Assembly: GCA_016933215.1 (NCBI GenBank) | Contig: JAFGBH010000032.1 | Location: forward strand, 1-32,202 | Direction of reading: 5' to 3' | Source: Deltaproteobacteria bacterium | GTDB lineage: Bacteria > Desulfobacterota > Syntrophia > Syntrophales > UBA2210 | Length of the DNA stretch: 32,202 nt | Part shown: one piece after another, positions 6,868 to 15,128 of the stretch | Layout: each line of letters begins with the position of its first letter | Numbering within the stretch: the first letter of the stretch is position 1 | Made by a program: the position numbers and the translations under genes | The notes under the pieces: model-generated | What the model was told of the DNA's origin: nothing | Databases searched by the model: none | The model's input: the letters and a program-made list of their open reading frames with translations, nothing else

Positions 6868-9155
6868 TGGAAAATACCACACCCCTTTACAGCAGCACTA
6901 ACATAAAAGCCTATATTGAGTTTCTCGGTATATACTACCCTAATATTGATATTAACTCCCTTCTCGATTATGCCGGGATGACCAGCTACGAAGTTGAAGA
7001 TGAAGGCCATTGGTTTAACCAAAGGCAGGTTGATCGTTTTTATGAAATGCTTGTTCAAAAGTCCGGCAACAAAGAGATTGCTCTCGATGCTGGAAGGTAT
7101 GCACCATTTTCAACAGCAGCCAGTGCCATTGTTCAGCTTACAATGGGATTCATTAACCCTGCCACAGCATACGCGTTGATGGGGAAGCTTTATCCTCGAG
7201 CAAGTAGAGCTTGTACAATTGATACCAAAAAAACCGGCAGCAGCAAGGTTGAGATATTTGTAAAACCCAAACCAAATATCGATGAGAAACCGTACCAGTG
7301 TGAAAACCGAACCGGGATATTCGAAGCTGTCGGCAAGCTTTTTACGGGAAAAAATGCAAAGGTCGAACATCCTTCATGTCTGCACAGAGGCGATGATCTT
7401 TGCCATTATATCATCTCCTGGCAAATGCCGGCATCAATTGAATGGAAACGTATCCGCAACCGTATCGCGCTTCTCAATCTATTTGTGTGCCTTTCGCTTT
7501 TCTTCACCCTGCCGAGTAATACCTCAACAATTTATTCATTACTAATAAGCGCCCTCCTTTTACTTTTCGTCACCTTTTATCCGGAATACCTGGAAAGCAA
7601 AGAGCGGACATCGGATCTTAAAATTAAGGGTGACATAGCGGGTGATTTCTTAGATCGCATTAATGAAAGCTACAACAACATGCTGCTCATTCAAGAAATT
7701 GGCCAAGCTACAGCCAACATCCTTGACACGCATAAACTTCTCGAGCACGTCATGGAAATTTTTGAAAAGCGTCTCGATTTTGATCGTGGGTTAATCATGC
7801 TTGCAAATGAGGATCGAACTCGCCTCGAATACACTGCCGGTTATGGATACCAATCGGAATTTGAGGAAGTTCTTAAAGATGTTTCCTTTCATCTTGATAA
7901 TCCTAAATCAAGAGGGCAGTTTGTATTGGCCTTCAGAGACCAAAAGCCTTTCCTGGTTAATAACTTAGATGAAATTGAAGGTGTGATTTCTCAAAAGAGT
8001 CTCGATTTCGCGAGAGCAGTCGGCGTTAAATCATTTATTTGTGTCCCTATAGTATATGAGGGAAGGTCCGAAGGCATCCTTGCCGTAGACAATCTCAAGT
8101 CAAAAAGGCAATTGAGCCAGAGCGATTTAAACCTTCTCATGGGTATTGCTCCAGAGATTGCTGTTTGCATCAACAATGCAAGATCCTATGAGAAAATCAA
8201 AGAAAGTGAAGAGCGATTTAAGTCTGTCGGTGAAAACTCGCCGGATATAATATACACATTAAATGGGGATGGTTTTATTACTTACGCCAGCCCCGCCATT
8301 GAGAAAAGGTTTAAATACAAAGTTCATGATGTAGTGGGAAAACATTTTTTGGACCTCGCCAAAGAAGAAGAAACCGACAAGATAACCAAGCTTTTTAGAA
8401 GGGCAAGTGAAAATAAGGAAACAATAAAAGATGTCACAATATCGTTATTAGACAAAGACGGTTCAGAGGTTATTTTTAATGTAAGTGGTGCACCAAATTT
8501 TGATTCAAAAGGAAAATTAACCGGTGTCGTAGGAATATTGAAAGACGTCTCTGAACTCAAGAAAAACTATGACACATTGCAATCAACCCTGCAGAGCATC
8601 ATTAATGCAATGTCAACTATCGTTGAATCCAGAGATCCCTATACGGCAGGTCATCAGAAGCGGGTATCGGAGATTGCCTGCGCAATTGCCGAAGAAATGA
8701 ATCTGCCCCTGGAAATGATTACCGGTATCCGCATGGCATCCGTTATCCACGATATAGGAAAGATGTACATACCTGCTGAAATACTGAGTAAACCGGGCGT
8801 CCTCAGCGAGCTCGAGTTCAATATGATGAAAACTCATCCTGAGGTCGGTTACGGTATCCTTAAAAATATAGAATTTACCTATCCCATTGCAGATATCGTC
8901 TATCAACATCATGAGAGAATGGATGGGTCCGGATATCCCAATGGCATATCGGGAGACAATATTCTCCTCGAAGCGCGCATTATAGCTGTAGCTGACGTAG
9001 TAGAGGCAATGAGCAGTCACAGGCCCTACAGGCCTGCAATCGGAATTGACAAAGCATTGGAAGAAATAACAAATCGTAAAGGAACAGCATACGACCCGGA
9101 TGTTGTCGACGCCTGCCTGAAGCTCTTCAAAGAGGAAAAGCTCAAGGTTGCCTGA
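6867..9155 (+). CDS. HD-GYP c-di-GMP phosphodiesterase with V4R-like, GAF and PAS sensor domains
   Basis: This 762-residue signalling protein begins with a ~185-residue sensor-like region that ends in C171-x7-C179 (CLHRGDDLC), resembling the C-terminus of V4R/4-vinyl-reductase-type domains. Next come a hydrophobic membrane hairpin (~200-240), a coiled linker, a GAF domain (~280-440), a PAS domain (~447-565, RFKSVGENSPDIIYTLNGDG) and an HD-GYP domain (~580-750). All HD-GYP hallmarks are there: AGHQKR (H596), HDIGK (628-632), THPEVG (H657), HHERMDGSGYP (681-691) and the D710 in VADVVEAM. The enzyme should hydrolyse c-di-GMP, so it can lower the ligand of the PilZ protein it is coupled to (1-base overlap, TAATG). 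Both genes look more AT-rich than the flanking genes. The HD-GYP call is very sure; the V4R assignment is tentative. Confidence 0.9.
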   Translation: MENTTPLYSSTNIKAYIEFLGIYYPNIDINSLLDYAGMTSYEVEDEGHWFNQRQVDRFYEMLVQKSGNKEIALDAGRYAPFSTAASAIVQLTMGFINPATAYALMGKLYPRASRACTIDTKKTGSSKVEIFVKPKPNIDEKPYQCENRTGIFEAVGKLFTGKNAKVEHPSCLHRGDDLCHYIISWQMPASIEWKRIRNRIALLNLFVCLSLFFTLPSNTSTIYSLLISALLLLFVTFYPEYLESKERTSDLKIKGDIAGDFLDRINESYNNMLLIQEIGQATANILDTHKLLEHVMEIFEKRLDFDRGLIMLANEDRTRLEYTAGYGYQSEFEEVLKDVSFHLDNPKSRGQFVLAFRDQKPFLVNNLDEIEGVISQKSLDFARAVGVKSFICVPIVYEGRSEGILAVDNLKSKRQLSQSDLNLLMGIAPEIAVCINNARSYEKIKESEERFKSVGENSPDIIYTLNGDGFITYASPAIEKRFKYKVHDVVGKHFLDLAKEEETDKITKLFRRASENKETIKDVTISLLDKDGSEVIFNVSGAPNFDSKGKLTGVVGILKDVSELKKNYDTLQSTLQSIINAMSTIVESRDPYTAGHQKRVSEIACAIAEEMNLPLEMITGIRMASVIHDIGKMYIPAEILSKPGVLSELEFNMMKTHPEVGYGILKNIEFTYPIADIVYQHHERMDGSGYPNGISGDNILLEARIIAVADVVEAMSSHRPYRPAIGIDKALEEITNRKGTAYDPDVVDACLKLFKEEKLKVA

Positions 9156-9203
9156 GTTACTGTTTGAACAGCCTACCGTCAATCCTCATTATGTTACTCT
9201 CTA

Positions 9204-10004
9204 CTATGATTCTGGTTTCGATCCCTTACAGAGCAAGAGGGGACTATAAGTAAAGCGGCGTGGGTCAGTGAAGAATTTTTTAAAGTCGGCAAAGAAAGCC
9301 TCGTAACCTCCAGGATAGTTTTCAAATAAATCCTTTATCTTGGAAGCGGCAACCTCTGCTTTTTTGATCCAATTAAACAGATCTGAATCCTTGACGTCCC
9401 CGTAAATAAGATGGTGCGGCATTAGGTCCACCTGGATATTTTCATATCCATTGTCATAAAGATAGGAGTAGAGCTTCCGTCCTGCATAAGAATCAAAATT
9501 ATGCTCCTTATCCAACCTCTGCATCAAATCATGTAATATCTTTTCAGTCATCTTGGGAAGTTCATAATGGTTGAGGCAATTATAATCAAGATCAAGGAGG
9601 CAGAGATAACCACCAGGTTTCAGATTTTTCATAAGATTCTTTACGATTGTTGAACTCTCATTATGAAAATACTCGAGGACAAATCGCACCCATATAATAT
9701 CAAATTCTCCAATATCATTTATGGGAGAAGTGATATCGCGGACAAAAAACTCAATTCCCGTTTTCCCATGATGCTTCTTGGCATAACTTATCCTATCTTC
9801 CGAGTTATCAACACCCGCAATTCTTCCTCCGGGCTGTATCATTTCAAACAAGATTTCCGTTGTTTTTCCCGTTCCACATCCCAGATCAAGTACACGCAAT
9901 CCCGGCTTTATTCCACACCATTCAGCATGTCTTCTTACTTCTTCTACATCCGTCTTGAGCTCAAGTCTCAGAATCTCATCATCGCTTTCCATCAGGTACT
10001 TCAT
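9204..10004 (-). CDS. Class I SAM-dependent methyltransferase
   Basis: This is a Rossmann-fold methyltransferase of about 266 residues. Motif I is LDLGCGTGKTT (~39-49), followed by the acidic ribose-binding loop (GVDNSEDR), a motif-II-like FDIIWVRFVLEYF and LKPGGYLCLLDLD. These residues bind SAM; the C-terminal half that would contact the substrate is unlike families I know, so the substrate is unknown. I prefer the ATG at 10004 (MKYLMESDDE), which has GGAGG and AAGAG upstream, over the ATG at 10028, which has no ribosome binding site and would place GGAGG inside the gene. It converges on the HD-GYP gene with a 48-base gap and is transcribed away from purB's 3' region, so it is probably a single-gene unit. 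Confidence 0.85.
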   Translation of the reverse strand: MKYLMESDDEILRLELKTDVEEVRRHAEWCGIKPGLRVLDLGCGTGKTTEILFEMIQPGGRIAGVDNSEDRISYAKKHHGKTGIEFFVRDITSPINDIGEFDIIWVRFVLEYFHNESSTIVKNLMKNLKPGGYLCLLDLDYNCLNHYELPKMTEKILHDLMQRLDKEHNFDSYAGRKLYSYLYDNGYENIQVDLMPHHLIYGDVKDSDLFNWIKKAEVAASKIKDLFENYPGGYEAFFADFKKFFTDPRRFTYSPLLLCKGSKPES

Positions 10005-10048
10005 TTTTACTCTTTCGCCTCCGGTCATATTTAACAGAACAATTCTTC

Positions 10049-10096
10049 AAAAAAAAGCCCTAAATTGAAACGTCTCAAACGAATCTCTTATAGGGC
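10049..10096 (-). terminator. Candidate intrinsic terminator for the purB-lipoprotein unit
   Basis: Read on the minus strand, GCCCTA pairs with TAGGGC (10091-10096 with 10057-10062) and is followed by eight T residues (complement of 10049-10056). The loop is long (28 bases) but contains a small inner palindrome (CGTTTGAGACG). It lies 77 bases after the lipoprotein stop codon and before the methyltransferase start. Confidence 0.4.
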
Positions 10097-10172
10097 ATAA
10101 AATACACTGCGTCAAGAAATAGCAGCTCTATTTAAAACCTTTGTGATACTTTTCTGAGAATACTGATCGCCT

Positions 10173-10787
10173 TTAATATCCCCACTCCAGTTCGACTCTC
10201 CCGAGGACACTTGCAAAAACAAGCTTCAGCCTTTTCTGGGATTCACCAACACCCTTTTCAGGACAGGCGAATCTCAGGCTGTAGAATTTTCCGTAATAGG
10301 GATTTACGTAGGGGAAAAACTTTTTAATTACAGGGCTTATCGCCGTCACTTCCCTGATCTCATCGGGATAAAATCTCTCATAGTTTTCCGACAGAAGAAA
10401 GATATCCCACACAGAGTCCTCTCGTGCAAAATCGTTTGCATCTCTATCGGGCATGGAGGCATAAAAGAGAAACTCCTCGAATCCCTTCTCCCCGTTACCG
10501 AGCATATTCTTCCCTACCCTCTCATCTCCCCGAGGCAATTGATATATTCTTGCATATTCATCGCGAAAGGCATCAATGAATATCTGACTTTCATAGGTTG
10601 CAACTATCAGAGCCCTTGTCTCTAATTCGGCGTAGACCGTTTTTTCTCGTGTCCACCTGTTCAGTGCCGAGAGATATTCGTCAGATATAGCACTCCCTTC
10701 AGCGATTTCGAGATAATCCCCGAGATAAGCGCAGCCGCTACAGCACAACAAGGAAAGAAACATAATAATCGTAAGGAGTTTCTTCAT
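10173..10787 (-). CDS. Predicted lipoprotein of unknown function
   Basis: This 204-residue protein starts with a type II signal sequence: MKKLLTIIMFLSLL followed by a lipobox CSGC with the lipidated Cys at 19. The mature part is soluble and rich in charged and aromatic residues (for example YERFYPDEIREVTAISPVIKK and VNPYYGKFYSLRF, quoted in parts). No enzyme motif is visible. An Ala follows the Cys, not an Asp, so outer-membrane sorting would be expected under the Lol rule known from enterics. Its start overlaps the end of purB by 4 bases (ATGA), so it is co-translated with it, but nothing links it to purine synthesis. Similar small lipoproteins are widespread in this kind of organism; I do not recognise the family. 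Confidence 0.8.
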   Translation of the reverse strand: MKKLLTIIMFLSLLCCSGCAYLGDYLEIAEGSAISDEYLSALNRWTREKTVYAELETRALIVATYESQIFIDAFRDEYARIYQLPRGDERVGKNMLGNGEKGFEEFLFYASMPDRDANDFAREDSVWDIFLLSENYERFYPDEIREVTAISPVIKKFFPYVNPYYGKFYSLRFACPEKGVGESQKRLKLVFASVLGRVELEWGY

Positions 10788-12085
10788 TTATCCTCTCCGA
10801 AGACCCTTTCAAAGATGTAATCCTGGTGGGTCAAAAAGTTTTCTATCTTAAAGGCATCGTCTACGTCATCGGCCGTCAGATAGGACATCGTTTCACTGTC
10901 CCTGAGGAGGAGCTCCTTGAAGGCAACTTTTTCCTCCCAGGATTTCATCGCATTCCTCTGAACGATCTCATAGGCTTTTTCCCTTGATAACCCTTTATCG
11001 ATGAGTTTCAGGAGAACCTTTTGTGAAAAAAACACCCCTCCCGTCATATTAAGATTTAACATCATTCTTTCGGGATACACCACGAGATTTTCCACCATGT
11101 CCGCGAATCGATGCAGCATAAAGTCGAGGAGGATCGTGGCATCGGGACCAATAACCCGCTCCGCGGAAGAGTGACTTATATCCCTTTCATGCCAGAGCGT
11201 CATATTCTCCATGGAAACCATGGCATAGGATCTCATAAGCCTTGCAAGACCGGACATATTCTCAGAAAGTACTGGGTTTCTCTTGTGAGGCATGGCCGAT
11301 GATCCCTTCTGGCCTGCTGAAAAGAATTCCTCCGCCTCCCCTACTTCCGTCCTCTGAAGCAGCCTGACCTCCGTTGAGAACTTCTCAATAGACGATGCTA
11401 TTATTGCCAGTGTCGTGAAGAACTCGGCATGCCTGTCCCTCTGAAGAATCTGTGTGGCAACAGGCGCGGGTTTGAGTCCAAGCCTGTCACAGACATACTC
11501 TTCAACGGAGGGATCTATCGAGGAAAAGGTTCCCACAGCCCCTGAGAGTTTCGCATAACTAATCGTCTCCTTCGCCCCTCTCATGCGATCCAGGTTTCGC
11601 TGCATCTCCTTGTACCAGAGGGCCATCTTCAGCCCGAAGGTAACAGGCTCTGCATGCATTCCGTGTGATCTTCCTATCATGAGCGTATTTTTATGCTGAA
11701 ATGCCTTATCTTTCAGGACTCTCAACAAGAGCTCAATATCATGAATCAGAATCTCGGCAGACTCCTTCAGGAGAATGGCCAGCGATGTATCAAGAATATC
11801 CGAAGAGGTGAGACCCATATGGATATATCTCGCGTCCTCTCCCACCTTTTCCGATACCGACGTGAGAAAGGCGATGACATCATGCTTGACCGTTTTCTCG
11901 ATCTTCTCTATCCTTTCAATATCGAACCCGGCTCTCTTCTTTATATTCTGCAGGGATTCGAGAGGAATCGCACCACCTTTGGCAAGCGCCTCGCAGGCGA
12001 GAAGCTCTACATCAAGCCATTTCCTATATCTGTTTTCAGGGCTCCAGACCGAAGCCATTTCTTCTCTCGAATATCTCGGTATCAC
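10784..12085 (-). CDS. purB: Adenylosuccinate lyase
   Basis: This 433-residue enzyme of the fumarase/aspartase superfamily cleaves SAICAR to AICAR and adenylosuccinate to AMP. The superfamily signature GSSAMPHKRNP is at 261-271, with the catalytic Ser at 262 or 263 on the mobile loop. H141 in GRSHGMHAEP is the expected general acid, and TSSDILDT (93-100) is the other substrate-binding motif. The length matches the Bacillus-type PurB (about 430), not the longer E. coli type. The start codon is GTG, preceded by GGGAG at 7 bases. It overlaps the downstream lipoprotein gene by 4 bases and is divergent from nrdD, so two nucleotide-metabolism units share an upstream region. Confidence 0.96.
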   Translation of the reverse strand: MIPRYSREEMASVWSPENRYRKWLDVELLACEALAKGGAIPLESLQNIKKRAGFDIERIEKIEKTVKHDVIAFLTSVSEKVGEDARYIHMGLTSSDILDTSLAILLKESAEILIHDIELLLRVLKDKAFQHKNTLMIGRSHGMHAEPVTFGLKMALWYKEMQRNLDRMRGAKETISYAKLSGAVGTFSSIDPSVEEYVCDRLGLKPAPVATQILQRDRHAEFFTTLAIIASSIEKFSTEVRLLQRTEVGEAEEFFSAGQKGSSAMPHKRNPVLSENMSGLARLMRSYAMVSMENMTLWHERDISHSSAERVIGPDATILLDFMLHRFADMVENLVVYPERMMLNLNMTGGVFFSQKVLLKLIDKGLSREKAYEIVQRNAMKSWEEKVAFKELLLRDSETMSYLTADDVDDAFKIENFLTHQDYIFERVFGEDK

Positions 12086-12122
12086 CGCTTCTCTCCCAAT
12101 CTGTTATTTTTGTGAAACATTC

Positions 12123-12149
12123 TTATTACGATAGTGCAGAAAGAGTCAA
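12123..12149 (-). promoter_or_regulatory. Candidate purB promoter
   Basis: On the minus strand a TTGACT (complement of 12144-12149) is followed after 15 bases by TAATAA (complement of 12123-12128). The spacing is short, so the match is only fair. It would start transcription about 30 bases before the GTG start and does not overlap the NrdR boxes on the nrdD side. Confidence 0.35.
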
Positions 12150-12187
12150 GAATTTTTGAAAAATATCACCCTTCGAGAAATTTTTAC

Positions 12188-12216
12188 TTGACTACATATA
12201 GTATTAGTATTAGCAT
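12188..12216 (+). promoter_or_regulatory. nrdD promoter
   Basis: TTGACT (12188-12193) is followed after 17 bases by TAGCAT (12211-12216). The -35 has the same sequence and the same register relative to the first NrdR box as the PilZ-operon promoter at 4618. Confidence 0.55.
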
Positions 12217-12236
12217 TACCGCACAACATATTGTGG
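12189..12236 (+). promoter_or_regulatory. Tandem NrdR boxes upstream of nrdD
   Basis: Box 1 is TGACTACATATAGTAT (12189-12204) and box 2 GCACAACATATTGTGG (12221-12236). Each core matches CWATATATWG except for a C at one weakly conserved position, and the boxes start 32 bases apart. NrdR, an ATP-cone zinc-ribbon repressor, binds paired boxes of this kind before ribonucleotide reductase genes in most bacteria. Box 1 covers the -35 and box 2 follows the -10. Confidence 0.8.
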
Positions 12237-12276
12237 TAATGGATCAAGCCCTGGGGCTCTGATGGAGGGAGTGTTT

Positions 12277-14361
12277 ATGCACACCAAGATAAGGAAGAGG
12301 GATGGTCGCCTCGTAAAATACGATGTCTCGAAAATCACCGATGCCATAGCAAAGGCGGGAGAAGCCACCGGTGAATTCGACAAAAGTGTGGCACGGCGAC
12401 TCACAATCAGAGTTCTCAACCTTTCGGAAAAACTTTTCGACGGTAAGATCATGTCCGTGGAAGAGATTCAGGATATCGTTGAAGAGATCCTCTTGAATTC
12501 TTCTTACCGTAAAACGGCGAAGGCTTATATAATCTATCGTGATCAGCATGCGAGACTGCGTGAAATCACCAATAAGATGGAAGTCGACCTCGTCGACCAG
12601 TACCTGAAAAAGATTGACTGGAAGATTAACGAAAACAGTAATATGGACTATTCCCTCCAGGGACTCAATAACTATGTGTCATCAGAAGTGAGCAAGGTGT
12701 ACTGGCTCAACAAGATATATCCGGCTGAAATAAAGAAGGCGCAACAGGACGGTGATTTTCACATACACGATCTAAGTCTCCTTTCCGTCTATTGTGTTGG
12801 GTGGGATCTTTACGATCTTCTGATCGAGGGCTTCAAAGGTGCCTCGGGAAAGGTCGAAAGCAAGCCGGCAAAACACCTTCGAAGCGCCCTGGGACAGGTA
12901 GTCAATTTCTTTTACACCCTTCAGGGCGAAGCGGCAGGTGCCCAAGCCTTTTCAAACTTCGATACCCTCCTTGCCCCTTTTATCAGATACGACAAACTGA
13001 GCTACAACGAAGTAAAGCAGGCCCTCCAGGAGTTTATTTTTAACATAAATGTCCCTACAAGGGTCGGCTTTCAGACCCCTTTTACGAATGTCACACTCGA
13101 TATTGAAGTTCCCAGCTATTATGCAGACCAAAACGTGATCATCGGCGGCGAACCTGTAAATGAAAAATATGGCGATTTTCAGGAAGAAATGGACCTCTTC
13201 AACAGGGCCTTCCTGCAGGTCATGGCAGATGGTGACGCAAAGGGGAGGGTTTTTACCTTTCCCATACCGACCTATAATATCACCGATAAGTTCGACTGGG
13301 AGAGTCCAAGCCTTGAATATCTGTGGGAGATGACTGCCAAATACGGCGTTCCCTATTTTTCCAATTTCATAAATTCCGACATGAATCCTGAAGATGCCCG
13401 CAGTATGTGTTGCAGGCTCCGGATTGACAACAGGGAACTTGAAAAGAGAGGCGGCGGCCTCTTCGGTTCAAACCCACTGACAGGATCAATCGGGGTCATT
13501 ACCATCAATATGCCCAGGATAGGATACCTCTCAAAAACAGAAGATGAATTTATGGAGCACTTAGGCAGGCTGATGGTCATGGCGATGGAAAGCCTCGAAA
13601 CCAAGAGAAAAGTCCTGGAGAAGTTCACCGACGGGAATCTCTACCCCTATACAAAATATTATCTTCGACACGTCAAGGAGCGATTTGGAGAATACTGGAA
13701 GAATCATTTCTCGACCATCGGACTTGTAGGAATGAATGAGGCCTGCCTGAATTTCATGGGAAAAACGATCGGCGATCAAGAGGGGCTCGATTTTGCCCAC
13801 AGAGTGCTCGATTTCATGAGAAACAGGCTGCTTGAATTCCAAGAGGAAACGGGTAACAACTACAACCTTGAAGCGACACCGGCAGAGGGCACCTCATTCA
13901 GCCTGGCTCGAAAAGATATAAACAGATATCCGGATATCCTCTGTTCAAACGGCAACGGAGTGGATAGGAGTTCAGCCTTTTATACCAACTCGACGCAGCT
14001 TCCTGTTAACTATACGGATGATGTGTTTGAGGCGCTGGATCTGCAGGACGATATTCAAAGCAGATATACGGGAGGAACCGTCTTTCATATATACGCAGGT
14101 GAGCGTATCGAAAATCCCGCTGCCGTCAAGGTTCTGGTACGCAAGGTATGCGAGAAATATCACCTCCCCTATTTTACCTTCTCTCCAACCTTCAGCGTCT
14201 GTGAGAATCACGGGTATCTGGCGGGAGAAAATGAAACATGCCCGATATGCAATGAGCCCTGCGAGGTCTTCTCCCGCGTTGTCGGCTATCTGCGCCCTGT
14301 AAAACAATGGAACAAGGGAAAGCAGGCCGAATTCAAGTCGCGCAAAGTGTTCCAGGTTTAG
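12277..14361 (+). CDS. nrdD: Anaerobic (class III) ribonucleoside-triphosphate reductase
   Basis: This glycyl-radical enzyme reduces ribonucleotides to deoxyribonucleotides without oxygen. With the start at 12277 it has 694 residues: an N-terminal ATP-cone (TKIRKRDGRLVKYD onwards, ~2-95) that binds ATP/dATP for allosteric control; the ten-stranded barrel with NVPTRVGFQTPFTN and the finger-loop cysteines in RSMCCRLRID; a C-terminal zinc site (C642, C655, C658, C662); and the radical loop RVVGYLR with the glycyl radical at G670. I place the start at 12277 because GGAGG lies 8 bases before it; the ATG at 12262 would put that site inside the gene and adds only MEGVF. Regulation is by the tandem NrdR boxes. 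nrdG follows after 3 bases. Confidence 0.97.
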   Translation: MHTKIRKRDGRLVKYDVSKITDAIAKAGEATGEFDKSVARRLTIRVLNLSEKLFDGKIMSVEEIQDIVEEILLNSSYRKTAKAYIIYRDQHARLREITNKMEVDLVDQYLKKIDWKINENSNMDYSLQGLNNYVSSEVSKVYWLNKIYPAEIKKAQQDGDFHIHDLSLLSVYCVGWDLYDLLIEGFKGASGKVESKPAKHLRSALGQVVNFFYTLQGEAAGAQAFSNFDTLLAPFIRYDKLSYNEVKQALQEFIFNINVPTRVGFQTPFTNVTLDIEVPSYYADQNVIIGGEPVNEKYGDFQEEMDLFNRAFLQVMADGDAKGRVFTFPIPTYNITDKFDWESPSLEYLWEMTAKYGVPYFSNFINSDMNPEDARSMCCRLRIDNRELEKRGGGLFGSNPLTGSIGVITINMPRIGYLSKTEDEFMEHLGRLMVMAMESLETKRKVLEKFTDGNLYPYTKYYLRHVKERFGEYWKNHFSTIGLVGMNEACLNFMGKTIGDQEGLDFAHRVLDFMRNRLLEFQEETGNNYNLEATPAEGTSFSLARKDINRYPDILCSNGNGVDRSSAFYTNSTQLPVNYTDDVFEALDLQDDIQSRYTGGTVFHIYAGERIENPAAVKVLVRKVCEKYHLPYFTFSPTFSVCENHGYLAGENETCPICNEPCEVFSRVVGYLRPVKQWNKGKQAEFKSRKVFQV

Positions 14362-14364
14362 CCC

Positions 14365-15054
14365 ATGATAATAGGCAGTATGCAGAGATTTTCCCTGATC
14401 GATTATCCGGGGAAGATATGCGCTATTGTCTTTACCCAGGGCTGTAACTTCAGGTGTCCTTACTGCCATAATCCGGAACTGGTAAACCCCAAAAAGTTCG
14501 CCAAGAGTATCGCCCCCGATGAAATATTCTCCTTTCTCGAAAGGCGGAGGGGAAAGCTCGACGCGGTGAGCATCACAGGAGGAGAACCAACGCTTCAGGA
14601 GAACCTTGTCGGGTTCATAAGAAACATTAAAGATCTCGGCTATCTCGTCAAGATAGATACGAACGGATCCATGCCTGAGGTTCTTGAGGAGCTGATGGGG
14701 GAGAAATTGCTCGATTTGATAGCCATGGATGTTAAGGCACCTCTGGATAAGTATAAAAAAACAGTAAAAGCATCGGTAGATACCCGTCGAATAGAAGAGA
14801 GCATTCATCTCATCATGAACTCGGGAATCGACTATGAATTTCGAACAACGATTGTAAAGTCTCTTCTTGATGAAGCCGATATAAAAAAGATAGGGACAGT
14901 AATAAAAGGTGCCGACCGCTATGTCCTTCAGAAATTCGTCCCCTCGAAAACCCTGAACCCTAAATTCATGAATGCAGCAACTTTCACCGACGAGGAGATT
15001 GAAAAAACTGCCAAAAGCCTGGAGAAACTGGTTGGGTCTGTAATCTCTCGTTAA
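14365..15054 (+). CDS. nrdG: Anaerobic ribonucleoside-triphosphate reductase activating protein
   Basis: This 229-residue radical SAM enzyme uses a [4Fe-4S] cluster and SAM to make the glycyl radical on NrdD. The cluster motif CxxxCxxC is C27, C31, C34 (QGCNFRCPYCHN), preceded by the typical RFSLIDYPGKICAIVFT. GGEPT at ~74-78 is the SAM-contacting motif. It is longer than the E. coli type (about 155) and belongs to the PflA-like NrdG group, which is common in anaerobes. It starts 3 bases after the nrdD stop with no clear ribosome binding site, so translation is probably coupled. Confidence 0.94.
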   Translation: MIIGSMQRFSLIDYPGKICAIVFTQGCNFRCPYCHNPELVNPKKFAKSIAPDEIFSFLERRRGKLDAVSITGGEPTLQENLVGFIRNIKDLGYLVKIDTNGSMPEVLEELMGEKLLDLIAMDVKAPLDKYKKTVKASVDTRRIEESIHLIMNSGIDYEFRTTIVKSLLDEADIKKIGTVIKGADRYVLQKFVPSKTLNPKFMNAATFTDEEIEKTAKSLEKLVGSVISR

Positions 15055-15128
15055 TTTGATATTTGTTATTGATTCCAATATCTGCTATTGGTATAGGCGT
15101 TTCTAAATTTTCCGAAGGCAGTTTCATA

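Noticed and set aside
13972-15078. 368-codon minus-strand open frame opposite nrdD and nrdG
   Set aside because: It is entirely antisense to two clear genes, has an implausible composition (many Cys, Phe and Tyr) and no motif.
15075-15091. Small hairpin CCAATA/TATTGG before kdsD
   Set aside because: The stem is only six AT-rich pairs with no T-run or known motif, and such stems are expected by chance.
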